Shown: positions 1 through 6,891, counted from the stretch's first letter. The stretch: DNA of 15,754 bases from JAWXCB01 sp034440455 (GCA_034440455.1 JAWXCB010000134.1:1-15754), one strand, 5' to 3'. Made by a program: numbers and translations. The notes: generated from the letters alone by a model not told the origin.

Positions 1-51
1 GTGGTTAAAAAAGCAGCTTAAGAGATTTTTTGAGGAAGGAGGAGTGTGTTC

Positions 52-59
52 CAAATATA
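52..59 (-). promoter_or_regulatory. Possible Bacteroidota -7 element, leftward
   Basis: The minus strand reads TATATTTG, an exact match to the Bacteroidota sigma-70-type -7 consensus TAnnTTTG. No clear -33 TTG lies 19-21 bp upstream, so support is partial. If real, it would start a transcript at about position 45 for a gene beyond the left edge, separately from mreBCD. Confidence 0.3.
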
Positions 60-170
60 GATTCATGCAACAAAGCCAGTTCGAGTTAAAAATTTTAGCC
101 CTCTATAGCACAAGTTTCTGAGCAGGCAACTCGTGCTTTGCAAATCGGTAAATGAAAGTTGGGGATTCTT

Positions 171-185
171 TCCCGCAACGCGGGA
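171..185. repeat. Short perfect hairpin
   Basis: TCCCGC and GCGGGA form a perfect 6-bp stem around an AAC loop, extended by flanking CTT/AAG bases with a bulge. No T-tract follows on either strand, so it does not look like an intrinsic terminator. It lies 41 bp from the palindrome at 226-250 and may belong to the same intergenic repeat cluster. Confidence 0.5.
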
Positions 186-225
186 CAAAGCCTTCCTCAA
201 AATGAGCGATTTATAATGCCCGCGC

Positions 226-250
226 CATCCTTCGACAAGCTCAGGATGAC
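226..250. repeat. Imperfect palindromic repeat (CATCCT...AGGATG type)
   Basis: The outer arms CATCCT (226-231) and AGGATG (243-248) pair around an imperfectly palindromic centre containing TTCGACAAGCTC. I recall this motif, a GTCATCC-TGAGC-type unit in the other orientation, as a common dispersed intergenic repeat in Bacteroidota and other bacteria; that rests on memory and not on a search. On the minus strand it lies 61 bases after the mreD stop, so it could act as a 3' mRNA stabiliser. Confidence 0.55.
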
Positions 251-310
251 TGCCTGCTGCCTCCCGCCACTTACCAAGTTCTACACATCACCCTACCCCC
301 AACACCCACA

Positions 311-829
311 TCACCCCCTGCTCTTGCCGGGCGCAAATATCAATGCCGTAAGAAAAATGAGTACGGTAGAAACGATGGCGCTCGCCAGTGTTTTTGCAAA
401 CGTGAGGAAAAAATTATCCATGCTGAACACTTCAATATAAAAGTAAAAGAAGTGATGCAGTAGCGTGAGCGTGCCCGTGTAAGCGATGAACCAGCCATAG
501 CCCAGCGATTGCACGCGCGGCTGGTCAAGGCTTTCATAGCTGCCCTTGGGCGTGAGAAAGCGCAGTACGATGGGGCGCATGGCGGTCATAAACGTGCAGG
601 CGGCAGCGTGCATGCCCATCGTGTTGCAAAACGCATCAACCGTAAGCCCAGTGAAAAAACCGATTACGATGAGCAGCCAGTGCGGAATGGTGAACGGCAG
701 CATCATCAGCAGAAACGGATAGAGATAGGGATTGATATAAAAACTCAGCCCCAGATTATTAATCACCAACACCTGCATGAGGATGAAAGCGATGAAGCGC
801 AGCCCGTTGCCAAAAAGGATGTTAATCAT
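311..829 (-). CDS. mreD: Rod-shape-determining protein MreD
   Basis: This 172-residue integral inner-membrane protein is the third member of the MreBCD complex, which guides the lateral cell-wall elongation machinery. It is almost entirely hydrophobic, with about four to five membrane segments (roughly residues 8-30, 36-48, 50-68, 112-130 and 142-166), typical of MreD. A polar loop around residues 90-108 separates the two halves. Its ATG overlaps the mreC stop by 4 bp, implying translational coupling. MreD sequences are poorly conserved, so the call rests on size, topology and position directly after mreC. Bacteroidota usually have mrdA next; here at least 310 bp follow without it. Confidence 0.9.
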   Translation of the reverse strand: MINILFGNGLRFIAFILMQVLVINNLGLSFYINPYLYPFLLMMLPFTIPHWLLIVIGFFTGLTVDAFCNTMGMHAAACTFMTAMRPIVLRFLTPKGSYESLDQPRVQSLGYGWFIAYTGTLTLLHHFFYFYIEVFSMDNFFLTFAKTLASAIVSTVLIFLTALIFAPGKSRG

Positions 830-1656
830 TTTGCCGGTTCGTTTTGCTGCTCCAACTCGCGCTGTTCTTGTTGATAGAGATTATTCACCACATAGCCAAA
901 CTGCAAGGTTTCATGCCCGCCTGCAAGTTGCACCACCACCATGTAGAAGCTGCTGCCTTGGTCAACATAAAAATCGCTGATAATGCCCACGGGAATATTT
1001 TCGGGGAAAATGGCGGAGAAGCCGCTCGTAAGCACCGAGTCGCCCTTCACGAGCGGCAAGTGCTGCGGAATGCCAATCAACTCAGCCTCCTGCGGACTGC
1101 CTCCGCTCCATTGCAACGTGCCGGGATAGTTGAACCGCTTGATTTTCACGCTCACTCTGCAATCTTTATGCAACACCGACATGGCGGTTGAAAAATTCGC
1201 AGACACTTTATTCACGATGCCCACCACGCCCTTGTCAGTCACCACGCCCATATCTTTTGCGATGCCATCGTTGCTGCCTTTATTGAGCGTGATATAATTA
1301 TTGATGCGGTTGGTGCTGAAGTTGATTGCCTTCACGGGAATGTATTCATAAAGAATATTTCCTGCGGTGTCGCAAATTTCTTCATTAGGCAGTTGCGCAG
1401 TTTCAAACAACTGGAGGTGTTCGCGCAGTGTTGCGTTTTCAGTTTTCAAATCTTCATTCACCTTTCCCAAGTTCAGGTATTCGCTGAATTTAAAATAGGT
1501 GTTGTAGATATTGCCGGTAACAACGCCCGCAGAGTTTAAGAACCCCGTGCGCTGGTAGCTGTGATTTCTGATAACGAAGAAAAAGGAAACCGCTTCAAGA
1601 ATCAGGAATACAAGCACATAATTAAACCGGATGATGAAGTCGAATAGCGTGCGCAT
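826..1656 (-). CDS. mreC: Rod-shape-determining protein MreC
   Basis: MreC is the periplasmic scaffold of the elongasome; it contacts PBP2 and links it to cytoplasmic MreB filaments. The 276-residue protein has the family architecture: a short cytoplasmic N-terminus, one membrane anchor (about residues 9-30), a coiled coil (about 58-86, with E/L-rich heptads) and two beta-rich domains (about 100-250). Family-like motifs include GIAKDMGVV (131-139) and FPENIPVGII (217-226). The C-terminus is a short Gln/Glu-rich tail. It follows mreB after a 94-bp spacer filled with heptamer repeats and overlaps mreD by 4 bp. The ATG at 1654-1656 gives a normal family length. Confidence 0.95.
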   Translation of the reverse strand: MRTLFDFIIRFNYVLVFLILEAVSFFFVIRNHSYQRTGFLNSAGVVTGNIYNTYFKFSEYLNLGKVNEDLKTENATLREHLQLFETAQLPNEEICDTAGNILYEYIPVKAINFSTNRINNYITLNKGSNDGIAKDMGVVTDKGVVGIVNKVSANFSTAMSVLHKDCRVSVKIKRFNYPGTLQWSGGSPQEAELIGIPQHLPLVKGDSVLTSGFSAIFPENIPVGIISDFYVDQGSSFYMVVVQLAGGHETLQFGYVVNNLYQQEQRELEQQNEPAK

Positions 1657-1661
1657 CTTTT

Positions 1662-1752
1662 AGTTTGAAGTTTGAAGTTTGAAGTTTGGAGTTAGTTTAA
1701 AGTTCTGAGTCGCATCAACTTCAAACTTTAAACTTCAAACTTTCAACTAACT
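1662..1752. repeat. Heptamer tandem and inverted repeat between mreB and mreC
   Basis: The left arm has four tandem copies of the heptamer GTTTGAA (1663-1690, the last being GTTTGGA), followed by a decayed stretch. The right arm (1717-1752) contains the reverse complement AACTTCAAACT twice, at 1717-1727 and 1732-1742. The arms can pair into a long AT-rich hairpin in several registers, around a loop near 1705-1716. The right arm runs into the mreB stop codon and the left arm ends 5 bases before the mreC start. It has no U-tract typical of a terminator. Confidence 0.85.
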
Positions 1753-2779
1753 ATGTTCTTGTCATTAAGAATGAAAACCTGCCGATGTTTTTCAGCGCAA
1801 CGCCCGTGCCCCGCACTACGGCTCTCAGCGGGTCTTCGGCAACGTGAACAGGCAGTTTTGTTTTTTGCGAAAGGCGCTTGTCCAATCCTCTTATCAGCGC
1901 TCCGCCACCGGTCAGGTACACGCCTGTTTTGTAAATATCAGCAGCAAGTTCAGGCGGGGTGATTTCCAATCCGCGCAACACGGCTTCTTCAATCTTTGAA
2001 ATAGATTTATCCATCGCATGCGCGACTTCCGAATATGAAACCATAATCTGCTTGGGAATGCCCGTCATCAAATCTTTTCCGTTCACAGCATAATCAGGAG
2101 GCGCATCATCGAGTTCGGTAAGTGCGGAGCCGATATTGATTTTAATTTTTTCAGCCGTGCGCTCGCCAATCATTATGTTGTGCTGCCTGCGCATGAAATC
2201 AATGATGTCGCTGGTAAACGCATCGCCCGCAATGCGGATAGACTGGTCGCACACAATGCCCGAAAGCGAAATCACCGCGATTTCCGTGGTGCCTCCTCCA
2301 ATATCAATCACCATGTTGCCGTGCGGCTCTTCCACATCAATGCCGATGCCGATTGCCGCAGCCATTGGCTCATAAATCATATACACCTCGCGCGCGCCCG
2401 CATGTTCCGCTGAATCCACAACAGCGCGCTTTTCCACTTCCGTGATGCCTGAAGGAATGCAAATCACCATCGTGTAAGCGGGAGAAAACAACGGAGGTTT
2501 CTTGTAAATCATTTTAATCATCTCCCGAATCATATCTTCAGCGGCACCGAAGTCGGCAATCACGCCATCTTTCAGCGGGCGAATCGTTTCAATCGTGGGA
2601 TTGGTCTTTTCGTGCATCTGCACTGCCTTGTGCCCCACGGCAATTACCTTGTTTGTCCTTTTATCTTTCGCGACAATCGAAGGCTCGTCCACCACCACTT
2701 TGTCATCATGGATGATAAGTGTGTTGGCAGTGCCAAGGTCAATCGCGATTTCCTGATTGAGAAAATTGAATAGCTTCAT
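1751..2779 (-). CDS. mreB: Rod-shape-determining actin homologue MreB
   Basis: MreB is the bacterial actin that forms membrane-bound filaments directing lateral peptidoglycan synthesis. All actin-fold signatures are visible in the 342 residues: phosphate-1 DLGTANT (14-20), phosphate-2 DIGGGTTE (159-166) and the adenosine motif LTGGGALIRGLD (289-300). The N-terminal MKLFNF is a likely membrane-contact stretch. Length is normal for the family. On the coding strand a GGAG (bases 2790-2793) sits about 10 nt before the ATG, and a weak -7-like TAATTTG lies further upstream. The gene follows purH in the same direction with a 76-bp gap, so it may be read from its own promoter, by read-through from purH, or both. 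Confidence 0.97.
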   Translation of the reverse strand: MKLFNFLNQEIAIDLGTANTLIIHDDKVVVDEPSIVAKDKRTNKVIAVGHKAVQMHEKTNPTIETIRPLKDGVIADFGAAEDMIREMIKMIYKKPPLFSPAYTMVICIPSGITEVEKRAVVDSAEHAGAREVYMIYEPMAAAIGIGIDVEEPHGNMVIDIGGGTTEIAVISLSGIVCDQSIRIAGDAFTSDIIDFMRRQHNIMIGERTAEKIKINIGSALTELDDAPPDYAVNGKDLMTGIPKQIMVSYSEVAHAMDKSISKIEEAVLRGLEITPPELAADIYKTGVYLTGGGALIRGLDKRLSQKTKLPVHVAEDPLRAVVRGTGVALKNIGRFSFLMTRT

Positions 2780-2855
2780 TGCAAGTTATCTCCGCTTAAA
2801 TATTGAGCGCGAATAATAGGCAAATTAGGAAAATGCAGCAACGTAGTTTTCCCCA

Positions 2856-4445
2856 TCAATGTTTGAAGTGTCTGAATCCAGTTGTTGCCATCGCCATGCT
2901 GTGCTTGTCGCAGTATTCGATTGACTCATTATCGCGCACCGAGCCACCTGGATGAATCACCGCTGTGATGCCCGCTTTGCCGGCAATCTCCACGCAATCA
3001 GGAAAAGGGAAGAACGCATCTGATGCCATCACCGCGTCTTTCAAGTCAAAACCAAACGCCTGCGCTTTGATGATTGCCTGCTTCAGCGCATCCACACGCG
3101 AAGTTTGTCCGCAGCCCATGCCAACGAGTTGCTTGTCTTTCACCAGCACAATCGTGTTTGATTTCAGATGCTTGGCAATGCAGTTTGCGAATAACAGATC
3201 TTCAATCTGTTTTTCCGTAGGGTGCGCTTTCGTCACCGGTATCAAATCGGCTTTTGTTTCTGTTTTGAAATCTATATTCTGCGAAATCACGCCATTCAGC
3301 AAACTCTTGGATTGCCAGTTGGGGAAATTTGTGTTTTTTGTTTTCAGGATGATGCGATTTTTCTTCGCTTTCAAAAGCGCGAGCGCATCAGCATCAAATT
3401 CAGGAGCGATAAATACTTCAAAGAAAATTTCATTCACTGCCTTTGCCGTTTCGCTATCCACTTTCACATTTGTGATAATGATGCCTCCGAATGCAGAAAC
3501 AGAATCGCCCGCCAGCGCTGCCTTCCACGCTTCGATTGCAGTTTTGCGTGAAGCAACGCCACATGCGTTGGTGTGCTTGATAACGACAAACGTAGGGTCT
3601 GCAAATTCTTTTATCAGCGTCACAGCAGCATCTACATCAACGAGGTTGTTGTAGGAAAGCTCTTTGCCATTTAATATTTCAAATACCTCATCAAGGTTGC
3701 CGTAGAAGATTCCTTTTTGGTGTGGGTTTTCACCATAGCGCAGGGTTTTGCCCGAGAGAAAACTTTCCTTGTAAGATTCAATTGCATTATCTGCATTGAA
3801 ATATTTGAAGATGTGCGTGTCATAGTCAGAAGTGCTGTTGAATGCTTTGGCGGCAAATGCTTTGCGGTCAGCCAAATCTGTGCTGCCGTTTTTTTCTTTC
3901 AGCAATGCAAGTAGTTCGGCATATTGTTCACGGGCTGCAACTACGATTACGTCATTGAAGTTTTTTGCCGCTGCGCGAATAAGTGATACACCGCCAATGT
4001 CAATCTTCTCGATGATTTCAGCCTCCCCCTGCCCCCCTCCAAAGGAGGGGGAATTAAAAGCGGCAACAGTTTCCTGAAAAGGGTAGAGGTCAACAATCAC
4101 CAAATCAATCTCCGGGATTTCAAATTGATTCATTTCCTGCATATCCGTTTCATTATTCCTGCGCGCAAGAATACCTCCGAAAATTTTCGGGTGCAATGTT
4201 TTTACTCTGCCGCCAAGAATAGAAGGATAGGAAGTTGTTGCTTCCACAGAATTTACTTCTGCGCCTTCTTTCTCAATGAAAGTTTTTGTGCCACCTGTTG
4301 AATACAGCTTTACGCCCAGCGCCTTTAGTTGGTGAATGATGGGCGCAAGGTTCTCTTTATTGTAAACAGAAATAAGAGCAGATTTTATTTTTTTCACGCT
4401 TGTAAGGTTTTGGGGTTTTGTTTCGGAAGTGAGAGTGTCGGTCAT
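2856..4445 (-). CDS. purH: Bifunctional AICAR transformylase / IMP cyclohydrolase PurH
   Basis: PurH performs the last two steps of IMP synthesis: AICAR is formylated with 10-formyl-THF, then cyclised. The N-terminal MGS-like cyclohydrolase domain spans about residues 20-165 (STGGTKTF, TLHPKIFGGILARR, IDIGG). The transformylase domain follows, with TLRYGENPHQ (234-243), the catalytic pair K290-H291 in IKHTNACG, SVSAFGG (315-321), the CGQTSRVDA motif and the C-terminal FRHFKH. Length (529) is slightly above the usual ~510 because of an N-terminal extension and an in-frame GC-rich palindromic insert (residues about 131-142) in the loop between YPFQETVA and IIEKIDIGG. Both catalytic regions look intact, so the enzyme is probably active. 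The start overlaps purN by 4 bp. Confidence 0.97.
   Translation of the reverse strand: MTDTLTSETKPQNLTSVKKIKSALISVYNKENLAPIIHQLKALGVKLYSTGGTKTFIEKEGAEVNSVEATTSYPSILGGRVKTLHPKIFGGILARRNNETDMQEMNQFEIPEIDLVIVDLYPFQETVAAFNSPSFGGGQGEAEIIEKIDIGGVSLIRAAAKNFNDVIVVAAREQYAELLALLKEKNGSTDLADRKAFAAKAFNSTSDYDTHIFKYFNADNAIESYKESFLSGKTLRYGENPHQKGIFYGNLDEVFEILNGKELSYNNLVDVDAAVTLIKEFADPTFVVIKHTNACGVASRKTAIEAWKAALAGDSVSAFGGIIITNVKVDSETAKAVNEIFFEVFIAPEFDADALALLKAKKNRIILKTKNTNFPNWQSKSLLNGVISQNIDFKTETKADLIPVTKAHPTEKQIEDLLFANCIAKHLKSNTIVLVKDKQLVGMGCGQTSRVDALKQAIIKAQAFGFDLKDAVMASDAFFPFPDCVEIAGKAGITAVIHPGGSVRDNESIEYCDKHSMAMATTGFRHFKH
4020..4055. repeat. In-frame GC-rich palindromic insert in purH
   Basis: CCCCCTCC (4033-4040) and GGAGGGGG (4044-4051) form a perfect 8-bp stem around AAA, next to a G/C-rich tail. 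Read on the minus strand it encodes about 12 residues, NSPSFGGGQGEA, in a low-complexity style unlike the rest of PurH. The unit closely resembles the core of the repeat at 6923-6952. It inserts in a loop of the cyclohydrolase domain without breaking the frame. Confidence 0.75.
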
Positions 4446-5023
4446 ATTGCGATGGGTTGTTTGATAAGTAATTGTTCGATTGCTTTCGGATAAAACTCTA
4501 ATTCCAGCCTGCGCACGTTTGCTTCCACTCTTTCTGCTGTATCGCTCTGTTCCACGTTGCAGGTTGTTTGAAAAATGATTTCACCTTTGTCAAAATGCTC
4601 ATTTACATAATGAATTGTGATACCTGTTTCATTTTCTTTTGCCTGTACAACCGCCTCATGCACATTTCGTCCATACATGCCTTTGCCGCCATGTTTAGGA
4701 AGCAAAGCAGGATGAATGTTGATGATTTTGTGCGGATAGAGTTCCAGTAAATATTTCGGCACGAGCCACAAAAATCCGGCAAGGACGATGAAGTGGATGT
4801 GATTCTGTTTTAAAGTTGCTGTTAGTTCGTGCGATTTATAAAAACTTTTCTTCGACACAAGCGCAACGGGAATTTGAAATTTTTTTGCAACATCCAAAAC
4901 GCCTGCATACGGGTTGTTGCAAACGATAAGCGCGACTTTCACTTCAGTGCTGTTCCTGAAATGATTGATGATGGCTTCTGTGTTAGTGCCCCTGCCTGAA
5001 GCAAAAATGGCGAGGTTGGTCAT
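4442..5023 (-). CDS. purN: Phosphoribosylglycinamide formyltransferase (GAR transformylase)
   Basis: PurN transfers a formyl group from 10-formyl-THF to GAR, the third step of purine synthesis. The 193-residue protein has the phosphate-binding start FASGRGTN (7-14), the catalytic signature INIHPALLPKHGGKGMYG with N102 and H104, and the general-acid aspartate D145 in NEHFDKGEII. These match the Asn-His-Asp triad of the family. Length is normal. It overlaps purH by 4 bp, so the two folate-dependent steps are translationally coupled. A TAACTTTG promoter element ends only 7 nt before the ATG, pointing to a nearly leaderless transcript. Confidence 0.96.
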   Translation of the reverse strand: MTNLAIFASGRGTNTEAIINHFRNSTEVKVALIVCNNPYAGVLDVAKKFQIPVALVSKKSFYKSHELTATLKQNHIHFIVLAGFLWLVPKYLLELYPHKIINIHPALLPKHGGKGMYGRNVHEAVVQAKENETGITIHYVNEHFDKGEIIFQTTCNVEQSDTAERVEANVRRLELEFYPKAIEQLLIKQPIAI

Positions 5024-5030
5024 GCGGGGG

Positions 5031-5038
5031 CAAAGTTA
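5031..5038 (-). promoter_or_regulatory. Bacteroidota -7 promoter element for purN-purH
   Basis: On the minus strand TAACTTTG, followed by C, matches TAnnTTTG exactly and ends 7 nt before the purN ATG. No convincing -33 TTG at the usual spacing was found. In this phylum transcription starts about 7 nt past the element, which would place the start at or next to the ATG. The motif lies in the only spacer between purN and its upstream neighbour. Confidence 0.5.
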
Positions 5039-5041
5039 CGG

Positions 5042-5072
5042 AAAAGAGGGTGTTTGATAACCGCCAAACCCC
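5042..5072 (-). terminator. Possible intrinsic terminator of the copper-enzyme gene
   Basis: Read on the minus strand, GGGGTTTG (5065-5072) pairs with CAAACACCC (5048-5056) with one bulged base, and TCTTTT follows. The stem is short and the T-run interrupted, so it would be weak. It lies about 20 bases after the stop at 5093 and just before the purN promoter element, a sensible place for a boundary between the two units. Confidence 0.35.
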
Positions 5073-5092
5073 GATAGATGATGGTCCGAATT

Positions 5093-6751
5093 TTACTCCA
5101 CCAGTATCTTCGTAACCATTGTTTTATCACCGTTCATTATTTCAATGAAATAAACTCCCGTGGGGAAATTTTGCACAGGCATGGTGAAAGCCTCAGCAGT
5201 GAATTCAGGTGATTGGAAGCAAATTTTTCCTTCTAATGAATAGATGCGCAGCGAACGTGTTGTTGGCTTTGCATCGGAGAATTGCACGGTAATAAAATCT
5301 CTCGCAGGATTTGGCTGCACATGGATTTCTGGCTCAGGATTATCGAGAACCGCTTCATCGCTCGTTGCGTTTTTATAAAGCGTATAAGTAATGTAGGAGG
5401 CAAACATTTCATGTTTTGTGGTAAGCCCAAACCCCACAGTATCACCTGTGTTATTCAAATAGGTGGCTTCGAGAATCAAGCCGTTATCCATGTCCACGCG
5501 CTCAAACGGAGTTTCCGTAGTGCGGACAGGCGCGTGTTGATTGTCAAAAAATCCCTGATTGAAGGTGTACTCTGGATTATAGAAACCTTCATAAACCTGC
5601 CGTCCTCTGGTGCCGTCTGCATTGCGCAGATAAATGTCGAAGTCAGTGCCTAACAGATGCGTGTGTCCTTGCATCCTCCAGATGTTCCATGTTTGGTTTG
5701 GTTTAATGAGCGCAAACTCCACTTTGTAGGGCTGCCCTGTAGGAGGAATTTGCAGTACAAAGGGATTAAACCCGCCATACACCGGAAAATCCATTTTCAT
5801 TTCACTGGTGGTTTGCTGTTTGTCACGTGTGTAAATGTTGATGTAGCATGTTGCTCCGAGCACCATCGTAGTGTTGTAATTGCGCACATGATAATCCATC
5901 ACGAGGTTGGTTGTTGTATCCCAAAAGAAAGCAGTGCCGGGAGGCAGTTGGTTGTTTTGCGACCTGCTCCAAGCCCCTATTTCCAATGCGCCTATTTGAA
6001 TCGGAATCTGCGCGGAGTAGCTTCCTGCATCCTGCACTCCTTCAGGATAAGAAGCTGCCGGAGTTGGCAGGAAATTATAGAGTACAAAATGGTGGGAATA
6101 GCTGTCAAAGTAAGTTTCCATGCGATAGATTTCTTTCTCGGAACTCAACCCTGCCTTGAACTTATGAAAATACTCATCCTCCTGCCCCGGGTACATCAGG
6201 ATGGGACCAATCCTGAGTTGAATTCCTTCTAATCCTTCTTCTTCTGGCGAAAGCGGTTTGATTACTAAAGGCAAACCGGAGCCGCTGTGAAAATCATGGA
6301 TGAGTTGCGGGTCAACCACCGTATCATTCATGGGCGCGCCATATTGAATCCATTGCCTGATAGTTTCTAATTCCACATTGCTGAGTGATGAAAGGCTGTC
6401 ATGAGCTGTCCCGTGTTCCGCTGTTTCCAGTTGCGCCATCGGGTCAAATCCTTCGGCAATTTTTCTGTAAAGAAAACTTTCAGCGATGTAGCCGGGAGCA
6501 ATCAGCTTATTTCCTTTTGCTGCTGCTGTCGTATTTTGCGGAACGCTGTTCAGAAGCGCAGTGTAAACATCAGCAGAGCTTGCTGTTATATCAAGCCCGG
6601 CAGCAACATCGGCAGTGTTGTGGCAACCGCTGCTCGCGCAATGCGACTGAAGAATCTGGTGGACTGACGAGAAGGTGCTTTGCGCTTTTGTTTCAAATAA
6701 AAAAACTGTCGTTATCAAAATACAGATGACGAACGCAGGATGGTTTTTCAT
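5093..6751 (-). CDS. T9SS-sorted cytochrome c-like / copper type II monooxygenase-like protein
   Basis: The 552-residue protein has a signal peptide (about 1-23). A cytochrome c-like segment follows (about 25-145), with a heme-type CX4CH motif (C38, C43, H44), possible axial M105, and the IRQWIQYGAP ending typical of planctomycete-type cytochrome domains. Residues about 165-460 resemble the two-domain copper core of peptidylglycine/dopamine monooxygenases. All expected ligands are visible: H220-H221 and H288 for the first copper, and H363, H365 (GHTHLLG) and M449 (HEMF) for the second. Residues about 471-552 are a T9SS C-terminal domain (QPNPARDF, FPTGVYFIEI). It is probably secreted to the cell surface and may hydroxylate an unknown substrate, with the heme domain as electron donor; that is inference. 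A good promoter precedes it. Confidence 0.82.
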   Translation of the reverse strand: MKNHPAFVICILITTVFLFETKAQSTFSSVHQILQSHCASSGCHNTADVAAGLDITASSADVYTALLNSVPQNTTAAAKGNKLIAPGYIAESFLYRKIAEGFDPMAQLETAEHGTAHDSLSSLSNVELETIRQWIQYGAPMNDTVVDPQLIHDFHSGSGLPLVIKPLSPEEEGLEGIQLRIGPILMYPGQEDEYFHKFKAGLSSEKEIYRMETYFDSYSHHFVLYNFLPTPAASYPEGVQDAGSYSAQIPIQIGALEIGAWSRSQNNQLPPGTAFFWDTTTNLVMDYHVRNYNTTMVLGATCYINIYTRDKQQTTSEMKMDFPVYGGFNPFVLQIPPTGQPYKVEFALIKPNQTWNIWRMQGHTHLLGTDFDIYLRNADGTRGRQVYEGFYNPEYTFNQGFFDNQHAPVRTTETPFERVDMDNGLILEATYLNNTGDTVGFGLTTKHEMFASYITYTLYKNATSDEAVLDNPEPEIHVQPNPARDFITVQFSDAKPTTRSLRIYSLEGKICFQSPEFTAEAFTMPVQNFPTGVYFIEIMNGDKTMVTKILVE

Positions 6752-6794
6752 GATTAGAAATTTGTTGGTTTCAAAAAGCGGGGCGCACTTTGTA

Positions 6795-6825
6795 CAAACA
6801 TAAGTTTCTATGTAGTCGCCATCAA
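6795..6825 (-). promoter_or_regulatory. Bacteroidota -33/-7 promoter of the copper-enzyme gene
   Basis: On the minus strand TTG (6823-6825) is followed by 20 bp and then TATGTTTG (6795-6802), an exact TAnnTTTG. Both the elements and the spacing fit the Bacteroidota housekeeping promoter. The predicted start near 6788 leaves an untranslated leader of about 37 nt before the ATG at 6751. Confidence 0.65.
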
Positions 6826-6827
6826 TA

Positions 6828-6860
6828 GCGCAATGCGCAAACTATTTAGCAGATTGCGCA
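6828..6860. promoter_or_regulatory. Candidate operator: three GCGCAA half-sites
   Basis: GCGCAA occurs at 6828-6833 and again at 6835-6840, and its inverse TTGCGC at 6854-6859. The latter two make an inverted repeat TGCGCAA-N13-TTGCGCA. The cluster directly abuts the -33 element of the copper-enzyme promoter, where an activator would bind, and lies between that gene and the divergent AraC-type regulator. Binding by that regulator is inference. Confidence 0.45.
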
Positions 6861-6891
6861 CGCAACCTTTGGAGGACGAAACAATTCTTTA

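Larger units (their letters stand above)
1..310. other. Gene-free region downstream of mreD with short palindromic repeats
   Basis: No convincing gene was found in these 310 bases. In many Bacteroidota mreD is followed directly by mrdA (PBP2) and rodA, but no start resembling mrdA appears here. The region holds a GC-rich hairpin (171-185) and an imperfect palindrome (226-250) of a type often scattered through bacterial intergenic DNA. It also has a TATATTTG -7-like motif on the minus strand at 52-59. Short frames open to the left edge exist on both strands but lack any recognisable domain. Confidence 0.6.

Noticed and set aside
1..66. Minus-strand frame starting at an ATG at 66 and open to the left edge (MNLYLEH...)
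   Set aside because: Only 22 residues are visible, with no resemblance to mrdA or any known start. It also overlaps the candidate -7 element at 52-59.
2..121. Plus-strand frame open from the left edge to a stop at 119-121
   Set aside because: The 39 residues show no domain. It could be a C-terminal fragment of a gene beyond the edge, but nothing supports this over chance.
168..190. Hairpin as an intrinsic terminator for mreBCD
   Set aside because: No T-rich tract follows the stem on the minus strand, so a repeat-derived hairpin is the simpler explanation.
159..440. 93-codon plus-strand open frame near the left end
   Set aside because: It runs through the repeat cluster and antisense into mreD, with a composition dictated by those sequences and no recognisable domain.
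1663..1752. Heptamer repeats read as a CRISPR-like array
   Set aside because: The units are 7 bp with no spacers. They are a tandem and inverted simple repeat, and no cas gene is present.
2965..3654. Long plus-strand open frame antisense to purH (229 codons)
   Set aside because: It mirrors a strongly supported purH coding frame, is rich in Ser/Ala/Phe as expected of an antisense shadow, and has no domain.
5657..6232. 191-codon plus-strand open frame antisense to the copper-enzyme gene
   Set aside because: The minus-strand protein has signal peptide, metal ligands and T9SS tail. The antisense frame has no family features.
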